Shown here: piece by piece, positions 11,543 to 24,348 of the stretch
Position numbering within the stretch: position 1 is the first letter of the stretch
Layout: each line of letters begins with the position of its first letter
Assembly (NCBI GenBank): GCA_902805475.1
Contig: CADCSX010000007.1
Location: forward strand, 62,001 to 126,000
Length of the DNA stretch: 64,000 nt
Source of the DNA: Entonaema liquescens
Lineage: Eukaryota > Ascomycota > Sordariomycetes > Xylariales > Xylariaceae
Reading direction: 5' to 3'
Program-made: the position numbers and the translations under genes
The notes under the pieces: generated by a model
Database searches by the model: none
What the model was told of the DNA's origin: nothing
Seen by the model: only the letters and a program-made list of their open reading frames with translations

Positions 11543-14500
11543 GCCGGCGACGGATGTGTGTCAAGGAGAAGACCGAGGAGTAGCGGGAGGGGGGAATTGG
11601 ATGGACGGTAATGGACGACGGGTGTCGTCGAGCGGTGTGGATAGAGGTTGATGTTGGAGATCGCGAATAGCGTAGAAGACACCGAAGGGGGTAAAAAAGA
11701 AAGAAAAGGTGTGAGGTTGGAAATCAACTCGGGGTAAGGGTGAGGAGGGAAGTTCAAGCTCCAGGGGGGACCTTGTCGTAGTGCTCTGACCAGTATTAAA
11801 AGGGTTAAAAATCAAAATAAAATAAAGCTCCGGCTAGACCACACTCGGAGATGTAGAAGAGATTGACTTAATTGCCAGGGCCGAAAGAATGAAGAAAAAA
11901 AAAAAAGTGTGGAGAAATGGTCAGGACTTTTTCAGCGTGTTAATTGCTAATTGTTAAGCTGGGTAAGCTAACTACATAGAAGGGAGTCAGATAGATTTGG
12001 TTGCATGTGTATGTTGTAAAAAAAGATAGCGAAAAATCATCCCAGGCCTTCGGGTTTGGAGATTTGAAGAAATCAATCAAGGCAAGACAGGAAAAGACTA
12101 GAAGGAAGGCAAGAGTCTAGCAATCTGGAAGGAGTTAGCAAGTATTGTAGGCTGTAGGCTGTAGGCTGTAGGAGTAGGAGCAGGAACAGGAGGTAATGAA
12201 GAGAGGTAAGGTAAGCTAGGTTAAGTCTACATAAGTACCCGGAGATAGCGCATGTACATGCATCAAAATATATGGGGACCAATGTGTACTTATTCGTATG
12301 TAGGTTGGTACTGCAATTCTAATAACCTCCTTTGCGACCTCCCTTCTTGCGATTCTTGCCTATCCTGCCATTCCCGCCTATTCCAGGGCATATGCATATG
12401 TACATCTGGCATACATTAACATTCATTTGTATACGCATTTATGTACCGTTCTATGTACATACATACAGAACTAATGCAGATCGCGCCGCCCGAACAAACA
12501 TTAATATCTACATAGTACATGTATTATTTTAGCTTAGCTTATGTAGGTACGAACAGATTGGTACCCACATATCATATGTATTAGGTACATACGTATATAA
12601 GTAAATAAGGTAATAAGAGAAGAAACGGAATCTATATGGAATAGTTAGTTACCTCCTTTATTTACATGATTAACTTGATCTATTCATAGGTAGTATTTAA
12701 TTAGAAATATTAATACATTTGATAGAAATAACTAGCTAATAACAGTTGCATAGAAGGGAAACCTCAATTCGGCGCAAATGTATATACGACGTAGGTAAGT
12801 GCGCGATGTGGTAAGCGACATGCAACCACCAAATACCGGGCAAATGTGGTGTAAGATTTGGGATAAGAAGTACCTAAAGACAGCGAACTCGTTCGATACC
12901 AAGTGAAGTCTAAGGCCGTGCTGCAATGAGCTAAAGGGGGGAATAATAGGACTGACTAATAAGCCATCCTATTCGCTACAATCAGTTAATTGCGCCGCAT
13001 ATGTGTAAGTACATGTAAGCGCTCGGGCTTTGGTACTTTGATTGATGTATTTCTTTCGCTTGCGTAACAGGCAATTAGATGGAACTGAGCGGTTATGTAA
13101 CACTAACCTTATGATATGTACCTACCTACATGTACCTACATACCTAGCTTGTCTATAGTTACTTCCATATGTTGTTATGATGTGTATGTAATAGGATGTC
13201 ACATTTTATTTTATTCTCCACGCTTTTTAATTACTTTATTAGTTACTACTTCTACGTTGGTGCTTCTCCCCTTATCTGTTTATATATAATATTCTCTCTC
13301 CTCGGTAGACAGAAAGGACAAATGACTCAAAAAAACCCGGTCTAGAGAGATTTTGGATCGCGTCTCCCGGATAGATCTTACCAGTGCTTACCATCCTCGC
13401 GTTTTCACCAATCCGACCGTCTGGTTCATTTTGTTGCATTCGACGGGAGAACAGGATATCGAGTAACCAGTTGACCAGGCTTCTGCAAGCAGTACAGTAC
13501 TTTTATATACCCCCTTTGTGACTAAAAATCCTCGGGTATGCGCATAACATCATATATCCTAGACTCTGTCTGATAGCTTTTTCCCTCTCTGTCTTTGTGC
13601 TTACGAGTTTACTCGCGCGGTAGAGTCAGATGTAAAAAAGCCGGTATGGGTTCGGTTTTCTAAGATGGGAACACCGTCCCCCGACTTATTAAATTAACCT
13701 CACATGCAATTCTACACTCGCGGCACAGCAGACGAGCCAAGAGCCTACCATGGTTTAATACGCCTGTCGAATAGAATAGTCCTTACTATGTACAGATCAG
13801 TCGCAATTCTGACCCCGTGCGACGGCCAAGAATAATCGTCAAGGACTTTATTTTACCCCAGGACTAATGTAAGCCGACTAGGTAGCGTATGCTTTCGTTA
13901 TCACATCAAGGCCCATACTATAGATCTACTATACACGATTTAAGATGTTCCTTACCTAAAGAGCTTAGCTGCGAAAAGTCTCCGCTACTACGGGAACGAG
14001 AGGTCATACGTACTTGTTATGGTCTTTCGATGCGGATATACTACCAAAACCGTCCCTGGTCCATGTCCTAGCCGCGTTAGCCTTAATTGTCTCGTTAATG
14101 AAGCACTATCAATCCTCGCCTATGCAAGGTACTGGCTGGACTCGAGGATATCGGGCCCGATAATGGAACCCCCTCCCCGGCTTGCTAACTCCCATTGTAA
14201 CCCAGTCTACCAGCTTCCCACAAACAAACAGGAAGCCATATCAAGATGCGTAGTATGAAGACTAGGATTAACTCGGTTATTTGTTCCGATCCCGTACAGA
14301 GGTCCAAATATGCGTTGCTTATTTGAGAGACGAGAGGAGGGAAAACACCCGAGGCAAGGACTAAAACGACACTTAGTTCGTAGTGACACCAGTTCGTCAA
14401 ACATTACACATCTCGAAGAACTCCGGCCTTGCTTTGATAAGGCCGTTGAACGGATCGCTTACTACGGAAATGTACATGTCGTGATGGGTCGGGAGGATCT

Positions 14501-15110
14501 AATATTTATGCAGATAGACCTTCTAGAAGGGTTACTCGAATGGGAATCTGACAAGCCTCATTTCAGACAAGCAGTTTTTCTAGACACTGTGTGTCATCGG
14601 GCGTGATTGTTGTTAGGTCCTGCTAAACCCGAAAATATGTTGGTGATATTATAACGCATCTCGGTATGATCGACTTGACTTTCTTTCGGAATCATGTCTC
14701 TTCAAATTGCTAAGGTTCTTAGCTGGTCGCGTGTAAACTTGCCACAACTGCAAATATCACCCTACACTCATCAAGAAGCACTGAAATTTTAATGGCTGTT
14801 AGAGAATAGCAAAAAGATAACTAAGTGTTAAATCTATATACGTTCACATAGGGATCTCTTCATGAGTTGGTGATGCTGTTAATATTGTAAACAATCAACT
14901 TGATTTATGCTTGGTTTACGACACCAAATTGCCGTGTGGTTTTCATTCAATACTAAATGAGGGGGTCCATCGTTAGGTAGTTAACAACTAGTTTGTGTTC
15001 GTCTACAAAACCATTTGAATTAAGCTCAAAGATTGACCACAATCATTTCAAATCCAAAGTGTTTGCCGCTCACGAAACATCAAGTCCAACATTTTGGCCT
15101 AGGCGGCATC
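11543..15110. other. Gene-poor intergenic region
   Basis: I find no convincing gene. Next to 11543 is the G-beta promoter and 5' UTR, with a poly-A-rich tract near 11890-11907. A tandem GTAGGCT repeat lies at about 12147-12172. Between 12240 and 13200 there are many short GTACAT/ATGTAC and TACCTACCTACATG runs. The largest open frame (14310-14606, 98 codons, + strand) has no recognisable motif and no splice context, so I treat it as chance. The last 150 bases would be the promoter of the deaminase gene. Confidence 0.5.
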
Positions 15111-16375
15111 ATGGCGCAAGAACTAAGGTTGGACTTCAAGTCCATGCCTAAGATTGAGGTAACTAGACCAGCATTCGGATGAACAACACATTAGATTATA
15201 TTAACTTCCATTTTAAAAAAATAACAGCTCCACGCTCATCTAACAGGTAGCATAAGTCGGCAATGCCTCCATGAGATCTGGGAAATCAAAAAAGCAGCGG
15301 GTGAGACGGACCTTCAAGATCCTCTAGTCGTGATGCCGCCGGGTAGACACGATTACGATCTTAACACGTAAGAAGCCAACTCTAGAGGTAGCGATGAGGT
15401 GTACTCTCTCTTTCTCTCTCTCCCTCTCTCCCGCCTTACCTGGCTACAAGAGCTGAGATCATCTTTCGCTAGCTTCTTCCCGCTCTTCTCATCCTACATC
15501 TACAACCTCGTTAACGACGCCCCGTCCCTCGAACTCTCCACCCGCTCCGTCGTGCGCGACTTCGCCGCCGACGGCGTAGTCTACCTCGAGCTGCGGACCA
15601 CGCCCCGCGCGATGCCTGCCGCGGGCCTCGATAAGGCGGGCTATGTCGCGGCTGTGCTGCAGGCGATAAGCGGGGAACAGGCGCAGCTTCAGACCATCCA
15701 CGCCTGTCTCATCCTCTCCATTGACAGGCGGAATACCCTCGCCGAAGCGCTCGAAGCCGTCTCTCTCGCGGAGAAATTCCGCGCCCAGGGTGTCGCGGGC
15801 ATCGATCTGTGCGGCGACCCAACGAAGGGTGATGTAGCGCTATTCACGCCTGCGATCGAGCAGGCTAAAGCCGCGGGACTGAAAGTCACGATCCATTTCG
15901 CGGAGGCGGAGGCTAGTGCGAGCGAGGCTGAGCTCGGCACGATTATGAGCTGGATGCCGGATCGGCTGGGCCATGTTATCCACGTCCCGGAGGGGGTTAA
16001 GAGGCAGATTACAGCGCGGAGAGGGATCGGACTAGAGCTGTGTCTCAGTTGCAACGTTCATGCGAAGATGATCGTTGGGAGTTTCGAGGCGCATCATTTT
16101 GGGGAGTGGTGGCGCGTCGATGGCCCGGTTGTCGTACCTTGTGTAAGTTGAGGCACTTATATCAGAGCACTCGTATATGATGAGCACCGGGTTGACTAGA
16201 TTGCTAGACTGATGATGTAGGCGTTTTTGGAAGTCCGCTATCGAATGAATGGAGACTCATCCAAGAGCACTTCAAATTACGACGAGAGGAAATCTTGGGG
16301 CTAGCGAGGAAGGGCATTGAAGTCATTTTTGCGGATGATGATGAGAAGGCAAGGTTAAGGGAGATTATGTGGTGA
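15111..16375 (+). CDS. Adenosine deaminase-like protein (N6-methyl-AMP deaminase type)
   Basis: This is a zinc-dependent purine deaminase of the ADAL branch of the adenosine/AMP deaminase superfamily; characterised members hydrolyse N6-methyl-AMP to IMP in the cytosol. Four exons: 15111-15158, 15228-15367, 15473-16142 and 16208-16375 (introns 69, 105 and 65 nt), 341 residues. Family motifs occur in order: metal-binding H18-A-H20 in KIELHAHLTGSI; FFPLFSSYIYNLVND; LELRTTPR; GIDLCGDPT; H204 and E207 in HFAEAEAS; H230 in RLGHVIHV; LELCLSCNVHAKM; HHFGEWW; and the zinc/catalytic Asp pair D288-D289 in TDDVGVFGSPLSNEW. The acceptor of exon 3 at 15472 is chosen because it gives DLNTFFPLF; an AG at 15457 is also in frame and would add five residues. 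Exon 3 is clearly more G+C-rich at third positions than exons 2 and 4. Substrate is inferred from the family. Confidence 0.9.
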
Positions 16376-16600
16376 AAGCAGATATACGAACGTGTCACGT
16401 AGGGCGATGACTGAGATGAAAAGAAGGAAATGGGGTTCTAGCAAGTATACATCCTGCTCATAGTTTGCCATCCCATTTCCGTCATCTAAAATTTCTTTAG
16501 GCTGTACCCTTGGTTTTCCATCTACTGCCAAGTCTAGATCTAACATCTATTGAGCGACCCTTTTCTTCCCCGTCGATGAATTTTATTATCATATATCGTC

Positions 16601-19254
16601 TCAATGCGTTGACGCCCATTCCTTGAACCAGGCCAAAGATTCGGGGTTCGCAACACTGGTATTCGTCTTAATATCGATTCCAGAAAGGATTTGTTTGACT
16701 GCAACTTCGATTCTAGTGAGACGTTAGCTAGAGCCCAAAAGTATACCTCATATCTTAGAAATGAATGAGGCGTGGTGAAGACTTACTTCTTCCCATTCAG
16801 TGTCTTGGGGACTCCTGCTCCGCATTCTTCAATCACAGCAGGGACGTGTCGTGGACTTAATTCCTTCCGAATTACGCCCCTAATCTTCTCTTGTAGCTCA
16901 GGGGTGAATTTATTTCCCTCAGCCATAACCACAAACAAGCAGACAGTTTCGTCGCGGTCTGACTCTCGCCTTCGACCAACACATACCGCGTCTTCTATCT
17001 CAGCCCCGAAGAACTTCGTCAGCAAGTTGTAGATCTCAGCGCTACCGAACCTTACTCCGCCAGGCTTTAGGACACCGTCGCTGCGCCCCAGCATAACAAT
17101 GCCACCCGTTTTGGCGTTCATCCGCAGAAAGTCACCGTGATGCCATATGCCATCGAAGCGTTCGAAATAGCTTGCACGGTACTTGGCATCACCTCCAGGT
17201 CCCCAGAAGGTTAAAGGCTGAGAGGGAAACGGCTTTATGCACACTAGCTCTCCGTTTCCATCGGGCATCGAAGCACCACTAATAGAGTCCACCACATCAA
17301 TGGCCATGCCAAGCGCGGCACATTGTATTTCGCCCACGTGGACTGGAAGTAGGGGGCATGGAAGGCCAAAGCAGGAAATAATATCAGTTCCTCCGGTAAT
17401 AGATGCTAAATTGACGTGAGCGGGAAATGCCTTGTAAACGAAGGAGAAAGTTGATGGCGGCAAAGGTGCGGCCGTTGAGTAGATTGCTTGAAGAGAAGAG
17501 AGATCGAGCGATTGAACCGGATATACTGAGTTTGTTTCAAGTGTCGTAAGATATGCGGCAGAGGTGCCGAAGTGAGTTGCCCGCAGTGAGGAAAGGAGTC
17601 GGGGTAGGGAGAGGTAGCCGTGTGGTTTAAAGGGCGAGCCTGAGTATAGAATCAGGGTCGTGCCGCATGCAAGAGCCGATATGCTCCAATGCCACATCAT
17701 CCACTATAATAACAAGGAAGTATTAGAAAATGTTTCCCTTAGAAAGTAGACTAGGTGGCTCGAAGCCTATCCCGGAGGCCAACACGCATTTGCTGACTTA
17801 ATTAAAGACTTTTTAGGGGGATAGGTCTGAAAAGGGGCGAAGTGGATTTTGATATGAGATACGTACGGATGTAGTGGTGTAATAGAGCAGCCGAGAAGTC
17901 GAATCGAGTGAGGAATGGAGGAACAGCTCCTTCTTATGTTGTATCAGCGTACCCAACGCTGAGTGAACTATGGCTTTTGGTAAACCCGTAGTGCCACTAG
18001 AAAATAAGACATAAAGGGGATGCGATGGTGGGAGCTGTTCGCATTTCAGGGGCTCGTTACCGCCACTATATGGTCTTAACATTAACAGTCTTGACATTGG
18101 GGTTCTTATCAGGTGAATACCTCTCTAGAAAGCTGTCGAAAGCTTTGGCCACTATCCCCTTCGAGCCCAGTTCTTCAAGGCCCAATCCAAAATTTGGGAC
18201 GTTGTTTATAACGACGACAAGTTCTAATCCCTTGGACTTGAGCTTGTCGACTACCTGTGATATCTTGTCTGTACCGGCCCATGATTTGCCATTATATATG
18301 GTTCCATTATCCGCGAATAAGACTTTGGGCTCGAGTTGGACCAGCCTATCCAGAACAGCACTTACTCCGTTATCCGGGCTTATTCCAGTCCAGCTATCGT
18401 ATTCAAGTATGTCATGTCAGCATTGCCAATCTTACTTATCAATTATATTAGGCTTTTCCTTTCTAAACCTGGTGCCAAAGAAGCTAGGATGTTTTACTCA
18501 CTACCCAAACGTTAGCCATATATTACTACATCATAAAGAGCATGGGATTATTCGAGAAGTAGATGATTCAAGTCACAATGCCACACGGGGTTGTACGTAC
18601 CACGGCTCCGATGGCGGCTGCGGATAGCATTGCTATAAGAGCTTGATGGTGGTTTGATACGAAACCAGCAACGACATCTTTGGGTTTCAACCCGGCAGTT
18701 CTCAAAGCATTAGAGCATTGCCGTACTGCTTCTCGTAGTTCAGCCCATGTTGTCGACACGAGCTGCTCTTCTACTTCAGTAACTGTTATAATGGCGGTCG
18801 AGGATTCATCAATATCCGCCTTCTCCGGAAACAGGAGGTTCTCGGCAAAGTTTAACAATGCACCGGAGAAGAAGTCCGGTCTAGGAAACATAGACGTATT
18901 GTCCGGTAAAACCTATCGAGTCACACGTTAAACATTGTGCGAATTTGATAAATAGGGATGACAATTGGTATAAGCTATCTGAACTTCTGAGGTTCGGGAT
19001 GATGAAGATTTTGGTAATGCCAAAAAAACACATACACATGAGTAAGGCTTAGACGCTTTTATGCCACAGAAGTGCCATACTTCTTCCCAGAATTCCGGGA
19101 TGTTTTCGACGGACCATTTGTGTAAAGTGGGATAATCATTAATTTCGACGTCATATTTATCCCTTACGTGCTCTAGGAATTTGTACATATGGGTTGAGGT
19201 AGGGTTTGGATGTTGCCACAATTCGGCTGGCTGGGCTATAGAATCGACAGTCAT
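16601..19254 (-). CDS. Acetoacetyl-CoA synthetase, one unresolved frame junction
   Basis: This is an acyl-adenylate-forming enzyme that activates acetoacetate to acetoacetyl-CoA in the cytosol. Exons: 19036-19254, 18601-18912, 18121-18393, 17867-18065, 16787-17703 and 16601-16712. Introns of 123, 55, 163 and 74 nt join well; about 676 residues, the normal size. Motifs: PEFWEEVWHFCGIKASKPYS; LLNFAENLLF; WTGISPDNGVSAVLDRL; the AMP-binding loop SSGTTGLPKAIVHS (~residue 290); TTTSWMMWHWSISAL; ASITGGTD; GRSDGVLKPGGVRFGSAEIY; and the C-terminal catalytic lysine in LNGKKIEVAVKQIL (~640). The junction between exon 2 (ending GAV at 18601) and exon 3 (starting WTGIS at 18392) is one base out of phase with the only plausible GT-AG pair (18600 to 18394, 207 nt, unusually long for this gene). 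So there is a frameshift, an assembly error or an odd splice. The enzyme assignment is firm. Confidence 0.85.
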
Positions 19255-22200
19255 TGTGAATATATGGAATACTGTCTTCTTAGTATGAGTAAGAAATTGA
19301 TATAGAAATTTGTGTGTAGAGTATAATATTGAGGTATCACGGAGCGAGTCTGTTGAGAGCTTACGGTGATCGGTGACCGAGAAGGCTTATTCACATTATT
19401 ATTACCTTGGTACCTATGTATTTACCTAGGCAGTTCGGCCTCGAAATTGTAAATGAAAGCCACAAGTCTAGTGTCTAAGTATTTTTCCAAATCAAACCAC
19501 AACTTTAACTGGAAACTTACTTAAGTTAGGTACAAAGTCCGATGTGGCTGGTGTATATGTGGAGGACCCGACTCTTTGTCAGAAACTGTTGGGTTTTATT
19601 AGTTAGTTACCTGTCAACCTTTTGTTAGTTACAGCATCCCTGAGAAGCGCGAACTACCTTAACCTCACAAAATACGGACTCTTAGAATAAATACTATTGG
19701 CTAAAACTGTTTAAAACATTACTCGATTAGGTATTCTCAAGCCTTTTCCTTCTTTACTCTGGTGGACTGTAGTTCGCGCTACGGGAGATAATACATTAAG
19801 AGGTACATATAACTACTGCAATACATACATGCAAGGTATCGGTATGCATATGCACGCTAGCGAGGCATTGGCCTGCGATTGGCTCTTTTCTCGATTCTCA
19901 AAGTCTTATCGGGAATAGAGTTCAATTTAAGCGCGTTACCGGGTTCCTCTGTGCGACCTTCTAATCCTTTGGATGTCACCTTCATCTGCACAAGCTTTGC
20001 GTGAATCGGATTGGCTGGCTAACCCGGAGCCTCTACATAGTATCATTTTTATGATTTATGAGCTATGGGCTTAAATGCTTTATGTAACTTTGCTAATTCG
20101 CAATTTTAGCCCTTATTATGAATGATTTAAGACCATCATCTTTATTGGCAGTACTGCTTTATTGGAGAATTAGGCTCTTTGGGTCATAGATACCTAACGT
20201 ACATGGTAAGATGGTAAGTGGAAAAAAGTGGTAAGATGAGATGTAGGACGTCACGTCGTTTGAGACAAAATACCAAATTGGGGCTTAATCGGTTTTCCGA
20301 ACCCCGTCTCAAAATATAATTGTGCGTTTTCTTTGACCGGGTTTCCATAATAGCGACCATAGCCACGATTAGAGATCCCCCGGCCTCGCTGTCTCGAGGT
20401 ATCGGTATAATCTCGATCACAATACATGTAGGCAACGATTTAATAAACATGTCCTTGTACGGTGTGTAGGTGTGTACGCGCATAAGGTAATTTTATGTAG
20501 CAATGACAGATGGATCCTTCATGTACCGGCCGAGCCCGGCCATCACCATTACTCCGCTTGCTCCGTAACATGGTCATAAAACCAATTGAAGCCCTGCCAA
20601 GCTGATAATGGCGTGGTTCAAAATGAAAATGCGGCTAGGGGTAATTTCGCGACTGGCACCATTCCGATTGCCTTGTAATGCGTGTGATCACTTTGCAGGA
20701 AATACCAAAGGGAGAGAGAATATGAATAATAATAATAATAATTACTTTTAACCAACTATTGAAAATCTCTTTGGTTTCTTGTAACTCCTAGAGAATTGAT
20801 ATAGAAATAAAACTAGCATGATTCAGAATTCAGAATATGCATGATTAAGATGTAATTCTGCCGAGGCATTTCAATGTCATTAGTACGTGTATCTAGGCTT
20901 TTTTTTTTTTTTTTGTAGCTACATCCTAGGAAGCTGTCATTTTATTAGTAGACTTTCCAAATCCTAGGAGCAGATGCGGAACTTGCATTGTGGGGAACGG
21001 ATCCGTCGGAAGGAAGATGGGAAAAAAGAATTAGGAGCCTGAGGTACTAACGTTAAAATGGCTCGCGAAAAGGCGAGAATTGCCCGGTAACTTGGAAATT
21101 AAGGTAACAAACCTAGACGGCTAGACGGCTACATGTAGACGTTTATTACGGGATTGCGGGAAGGACTTTTTGTCCGATAGGTTGCCAGACTCGAATCTGA
21201 GTAATATTACATATATTTTAGTTAATTGAGCCTTAAGAGATGGCCTGTCAGCCCTGCCTGGGAGGCCTGTGGCGATCTGGTAAGGTTTTTTGGTGAAACT
21301 TGTACCCGTACGCTGGTACGGGCTGGCACGGGCTGGTTACGGGTTAGCTGTGTACTGGCTGTGTACAGACACATAGACAATTGTTATGGCTGACCAATAA
21401 CGGTATTAGCTACGGTATTAGCTAACAGATTTGCACTAATTTAGATCCACATTTTGAAACTCTGCTATCTAAGTCCCAAGTTGCTTCTCGCGCCTCCTAA
21501 ATTTGGTCTTCTTCCTCCTTGTCTCTTCACCTCGTGCACCTCTTTTCTCCTTATCAACTTCTAAAAAGGTGGTTTCTGGTGTTGAGGGTAGCTGTCGTCG
21601 CCGTCGAACCGAGGGAATATTTTCCCTCAATTACACTCCTTGATTTAACGATACCAGCCGTCGCCCAATTGAATTTACCCCTTAACTCGAGTTTCGATAG
21701 CTTTTAAGGTTCCTAATTTAATAGCTTTCAACTCGCTCGGCCGGCGTATCCGCAAATCTCTAGACGGAAACAACAGCACCCTTCAAAAGGACCAAGTGCA
21801 AAGGACAGAAGGACAGAAGCTCAGAAGCTCAGGGAGAGGGCAATGTAAGTTTGATTCATTCATATAATATCCTAAATACCCTATACCTACATATGCCATA
21901 TGTGCGTTGCGCATAGTCAAGCACGGACGAGCATTGTTTGTACAAACCGATTCACCAAGCTTCCATTATCAATTCCTCGTTGGTCACAATTGGCACAATT
22001 GGTGCATACCCTACGCCTTGGGATTACTTTATCGAGTAATTGGCAGGCGGGCGTATCCTAGCTGTGTCCTGGCTGTGTCCGGGTGTTACAGCTATCGTTT
22101 AACTTCCACCGAAGTCTCGGAAACAATTACTACTACGATCCCTTTTAAGGATCCCCCCGACCGTTCCCGCGTGCCCTCTAGCTTATCAATTCAATAACAT

Positions 22201-22347
22201 TAACTTTTCGGTGGCTCCTAACATGTTTAACTAACGGTGTTTTAGACTCGCAAACTATAGGCCTAAATTCAGAGGCTCTTTTGCATCGCTTGTCCAATTA
22301 CAATCGCCCGAGTATATATCCGTCACTATCTCCTACAACCTATAGAA
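19255..22347. other. Divergent intergenic region
   Basis: This is the shared upstream region of the divergently transcribed acetoacetyl-CoA synthetase and LCB2 genes. I see no further gene. It contains a TACCTAGG motif at about 19420, an AAT/ATA microsatellite near 20726-20742, a run of 16-18 T at about 20899-20916, and short doublets such as CTAGACGG (21115-21128) and AGAAGCTC (~21814-21830). The final few hundred bases before 22348 are pyrimidine-rich, as often seen upstream of fungal genes. Confidence 0.55.
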
Positions 22348-24348
22348 ATGCCACGACGTATCTCAATCCCCTTTACTTCAAGCAGTATGCCGCATACAGA
22401 GAAGATTGGCGAGAGAAGACCCTCGCAATCTAGAGGAAACCGCCTCAGCCAACTCTTCTCGTCATCTCCTAAGGCTAGCCAACAGCCGTCTACCCAGCAA
22501 GCCCTAATGGCTATGCAGAACGGTTCTAGCCCGTCTATTACTGCTCCGGGCTTGTCGCTGCCCAGTATTTCCCTTTCCACGGCCACTGCCGGAGAGCCCA
22601 ATCAAGATGAGCCACCGACTACCCTTTTCCAGCCTCCTTCCTCTATCGAAATATCCCAGAAGAAGCGCTTCGATGCTCAGTTTGGGCCATTGGTCGATCC
22701 CACTGATCGCTACGTCAGCAAACACCATGGGGAACCTCTAGAAGCTCCTATTATCGACGAACCGCCATATTATTACGTCCTAACTACCTATATCAGCTAC
22801 CTGCTCCTCCTCGCTCTTGGCCACATCAGGGACTTCTTCGGCAAGAGATTCAGCAAGAAGCAAACCTATAAGACCCTTCGTGTAGCCAATGGCTACGCGC
22901 CCCTGAACGACGATTTCGATAGCTTCTACACTAGACGGTTGAAGATGCGTATAGATGATTGCTTCGCGAGGACTTCTACTGGTGTACCTGGTCGATATAT
23001 TAACGTTCTAAACCGTGTCTCCGACGACTTCAATGAAACATACAGGTACACTGGTGGTGCGACGGAGACTCTGAACATGAGCTCGTACAATTACCTCGGA
23101 TTTGCACAATCTGAAGGTCCCTGCGCTAATGCCGTTGAGGAGTGCGTGAAGAGATATGGTCTCAGCTTCTGCAGCCCTCGCGCTGATTCTGGTACTTCCG
23201 AACTCGTCTGTGAAGTTGAGAAAGAAGTTGCGACATTTGTTGGCAAGCCAGCCGCCATGGTTTTCTCTATGGGTTTCGTCACGAATGCCAGCTCTTTCCC
23301 AGCTCTTGTTTCCAAAGGTTGCCTGATCATCTCCGATGAATTGAACCACGCTTCAATCCGCCTCGGTGCTCGTCTTTCTGGTGCTGTCATTCGTTCTTTC
23401 AAGCATAATGATATGCTCGATCTTGAGAAGAAACTGCGAGAAGCCATTGCCCAGGGACAGCCTCGAACTCACCGTCCTTGGAAGAAGATTCTTGTCGCCG
23501 TTGAAGGACTCTACTCCATGGAAGGTACCATGTGCGATCTACCCGGTATTCTCAACCTCAAAGATATCTACAAGTTTGCCCTCTACGTCGACGAAGCCCA
23601 CAGCATTGGAGCTCTTGGTCCCAAGGGACGTGGTGTCTGTGACTACTTTGGCATTGATCCGAGCAGAGTAGATATTCTGATGGGTACTTTGACAAAATCT
23701 TTCGGTGCCAATGGAGGTTATATCGCGGCTGAGAAACATATCATCGACAAGCTGAAGAGTACTAACTCCGCTACCATGTTGGGAGAATCCCCCACTCCGG
23801 CTGTCCTGATGCAAATTCTGGCTTCGCTAAAGATCATTAGCGGTGAGCTTGTTCCCGGCCAAGGTGAGGAACGCCTGCAACGTATCGCATTCAACTCTCG
23901 GTATCTTCGTCTCGGTCTCAAGCGTCTGGGCTTAATCGTCTATGGCCACGATGACTCTCCCATTATCCCTGTCACTCTGTACAACCCTGCCAAGATCTCT
24001 GCCTTTAGCCATGAAATGCTCAAGCGTAGGATTTCAGTTGTCGTCGTTGGCTACCCGGCTACTCCACTAATCAGCTCTCGTGCGCGCTTCTGCGTCTCCG
24101 CTGCGCACAACAAGGACGATATGGACCGACTTCTAGCTGCTTGTGACGAAGTGGGAGATATCCTACAACTCAAGTTCTCGACAGGAATTGCTGGAGGTCT
24201 CAAGCCTTTACCAGAAACTGCTACCCTAGAGGATGAGAAATTACGGCATAGGGGTAATGGACCCAAGGGTGTCATCGAGCCGCCTCGATGGTCCCTCGAG
24301 GAGGTTATCGCTCGTGGTTCAGAAGACGCCAAGGTGAAATTAAGGTAG
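22348..24348 (+). CDS. lcb2: Serine palmitoyltransferase subunit 2 (LCB2)
   Basis: This is the catalytic, PLP-binding subunit of serine palmitoyltransferase. Together with LCB1 at the ER membrane it condenses serine with palmitoyl-CoA to 3-ketosphinganine, the first step of sphingolipid synthesis. It is one uninterrupted 666-codon frame from the ATG at 22348. A Ser/Pro-rich leader of ~110 residues precedes DAQFGPLVDPTDRYVSKHHG and a hydrophobic span near residues 141-165 (YYYVLTTYISYLLLLALGHI). The alpha-oxoamine synthase core follows: NMSSYNYLGFAQSEGPC, SFCSPRADSGTSELVCEVE, SDELNHASIRLGARLSGA, the cofactor Asp/His in VDEAHSIGALG (D415, H418), and the Schiff-base lysine K450 in GTLTKSFGANGGYI. 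Lack of introns is notable beside its intron-rich neighbours. The N-terminal extension is longer than in yeast Lcb2. Identification is secure. Confidence 0.97.
   Translation: MPRRISIPFTSSSMPHTEKIGERRPSQSRGNRLSQLFSSSPKASQQPSTQQALMAMQNGSSPSITAPGLSLPSISLSTATAGEPNQDEPPTTLFQPPSSIEISQKKRFDAQFGPLVDPTDRYVSKHHGEPLEAPIIDEPPYYYVLTTYISYLLLLALGHIRDFFGKRFSKKQTYKTLRVANGYAPLNDDFDSFYTRRLKMRIDDCFARTSTGVPGRYINVLNRVSDDFNETYRYTGGATETLNMSSYNYLGFAQSEGPCANAVEECVKRYGLSFCSPRADSGTSELVCEVEKEVATFVGKPAAMVFSMGFVTNASSFPALVSKGCLIISDELNHASIRLGARLSGAVIRSFKHNDMLDLEKKLREAIAQGQPRTHRPWKKILVAVEGLYSMEGTMCDLPGILNLKDIYKFALYVDEAHSIGALGPKGRGVCDYFGIDPSRVDILMGTLTKSFGANGGYIAAEKHIIDKLKSTNSATMLGESPTPAVLMQILASLKIISGELVPGQGEERLQRIAFNSRYLRLGLKRLGLIVYGHDDSPIIPVTLYNPAKISAFSHEMLKRRISVVVVGYPATPLISSRARFCVSAAHNKDDMDRLLAACDEVGDILQLKFSTGIAGGLKPLPETATLEDEKLRHRGNGPKGVIEPPRWSLEEVIARGSEDAKVKLR

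Noticed and set aside
14310..14606. A 98-codon open frame on the + strand.
   Set aside because: No recognisable motif, no splice continuation, and overlapping frames of similar length on both strands suggest chance.
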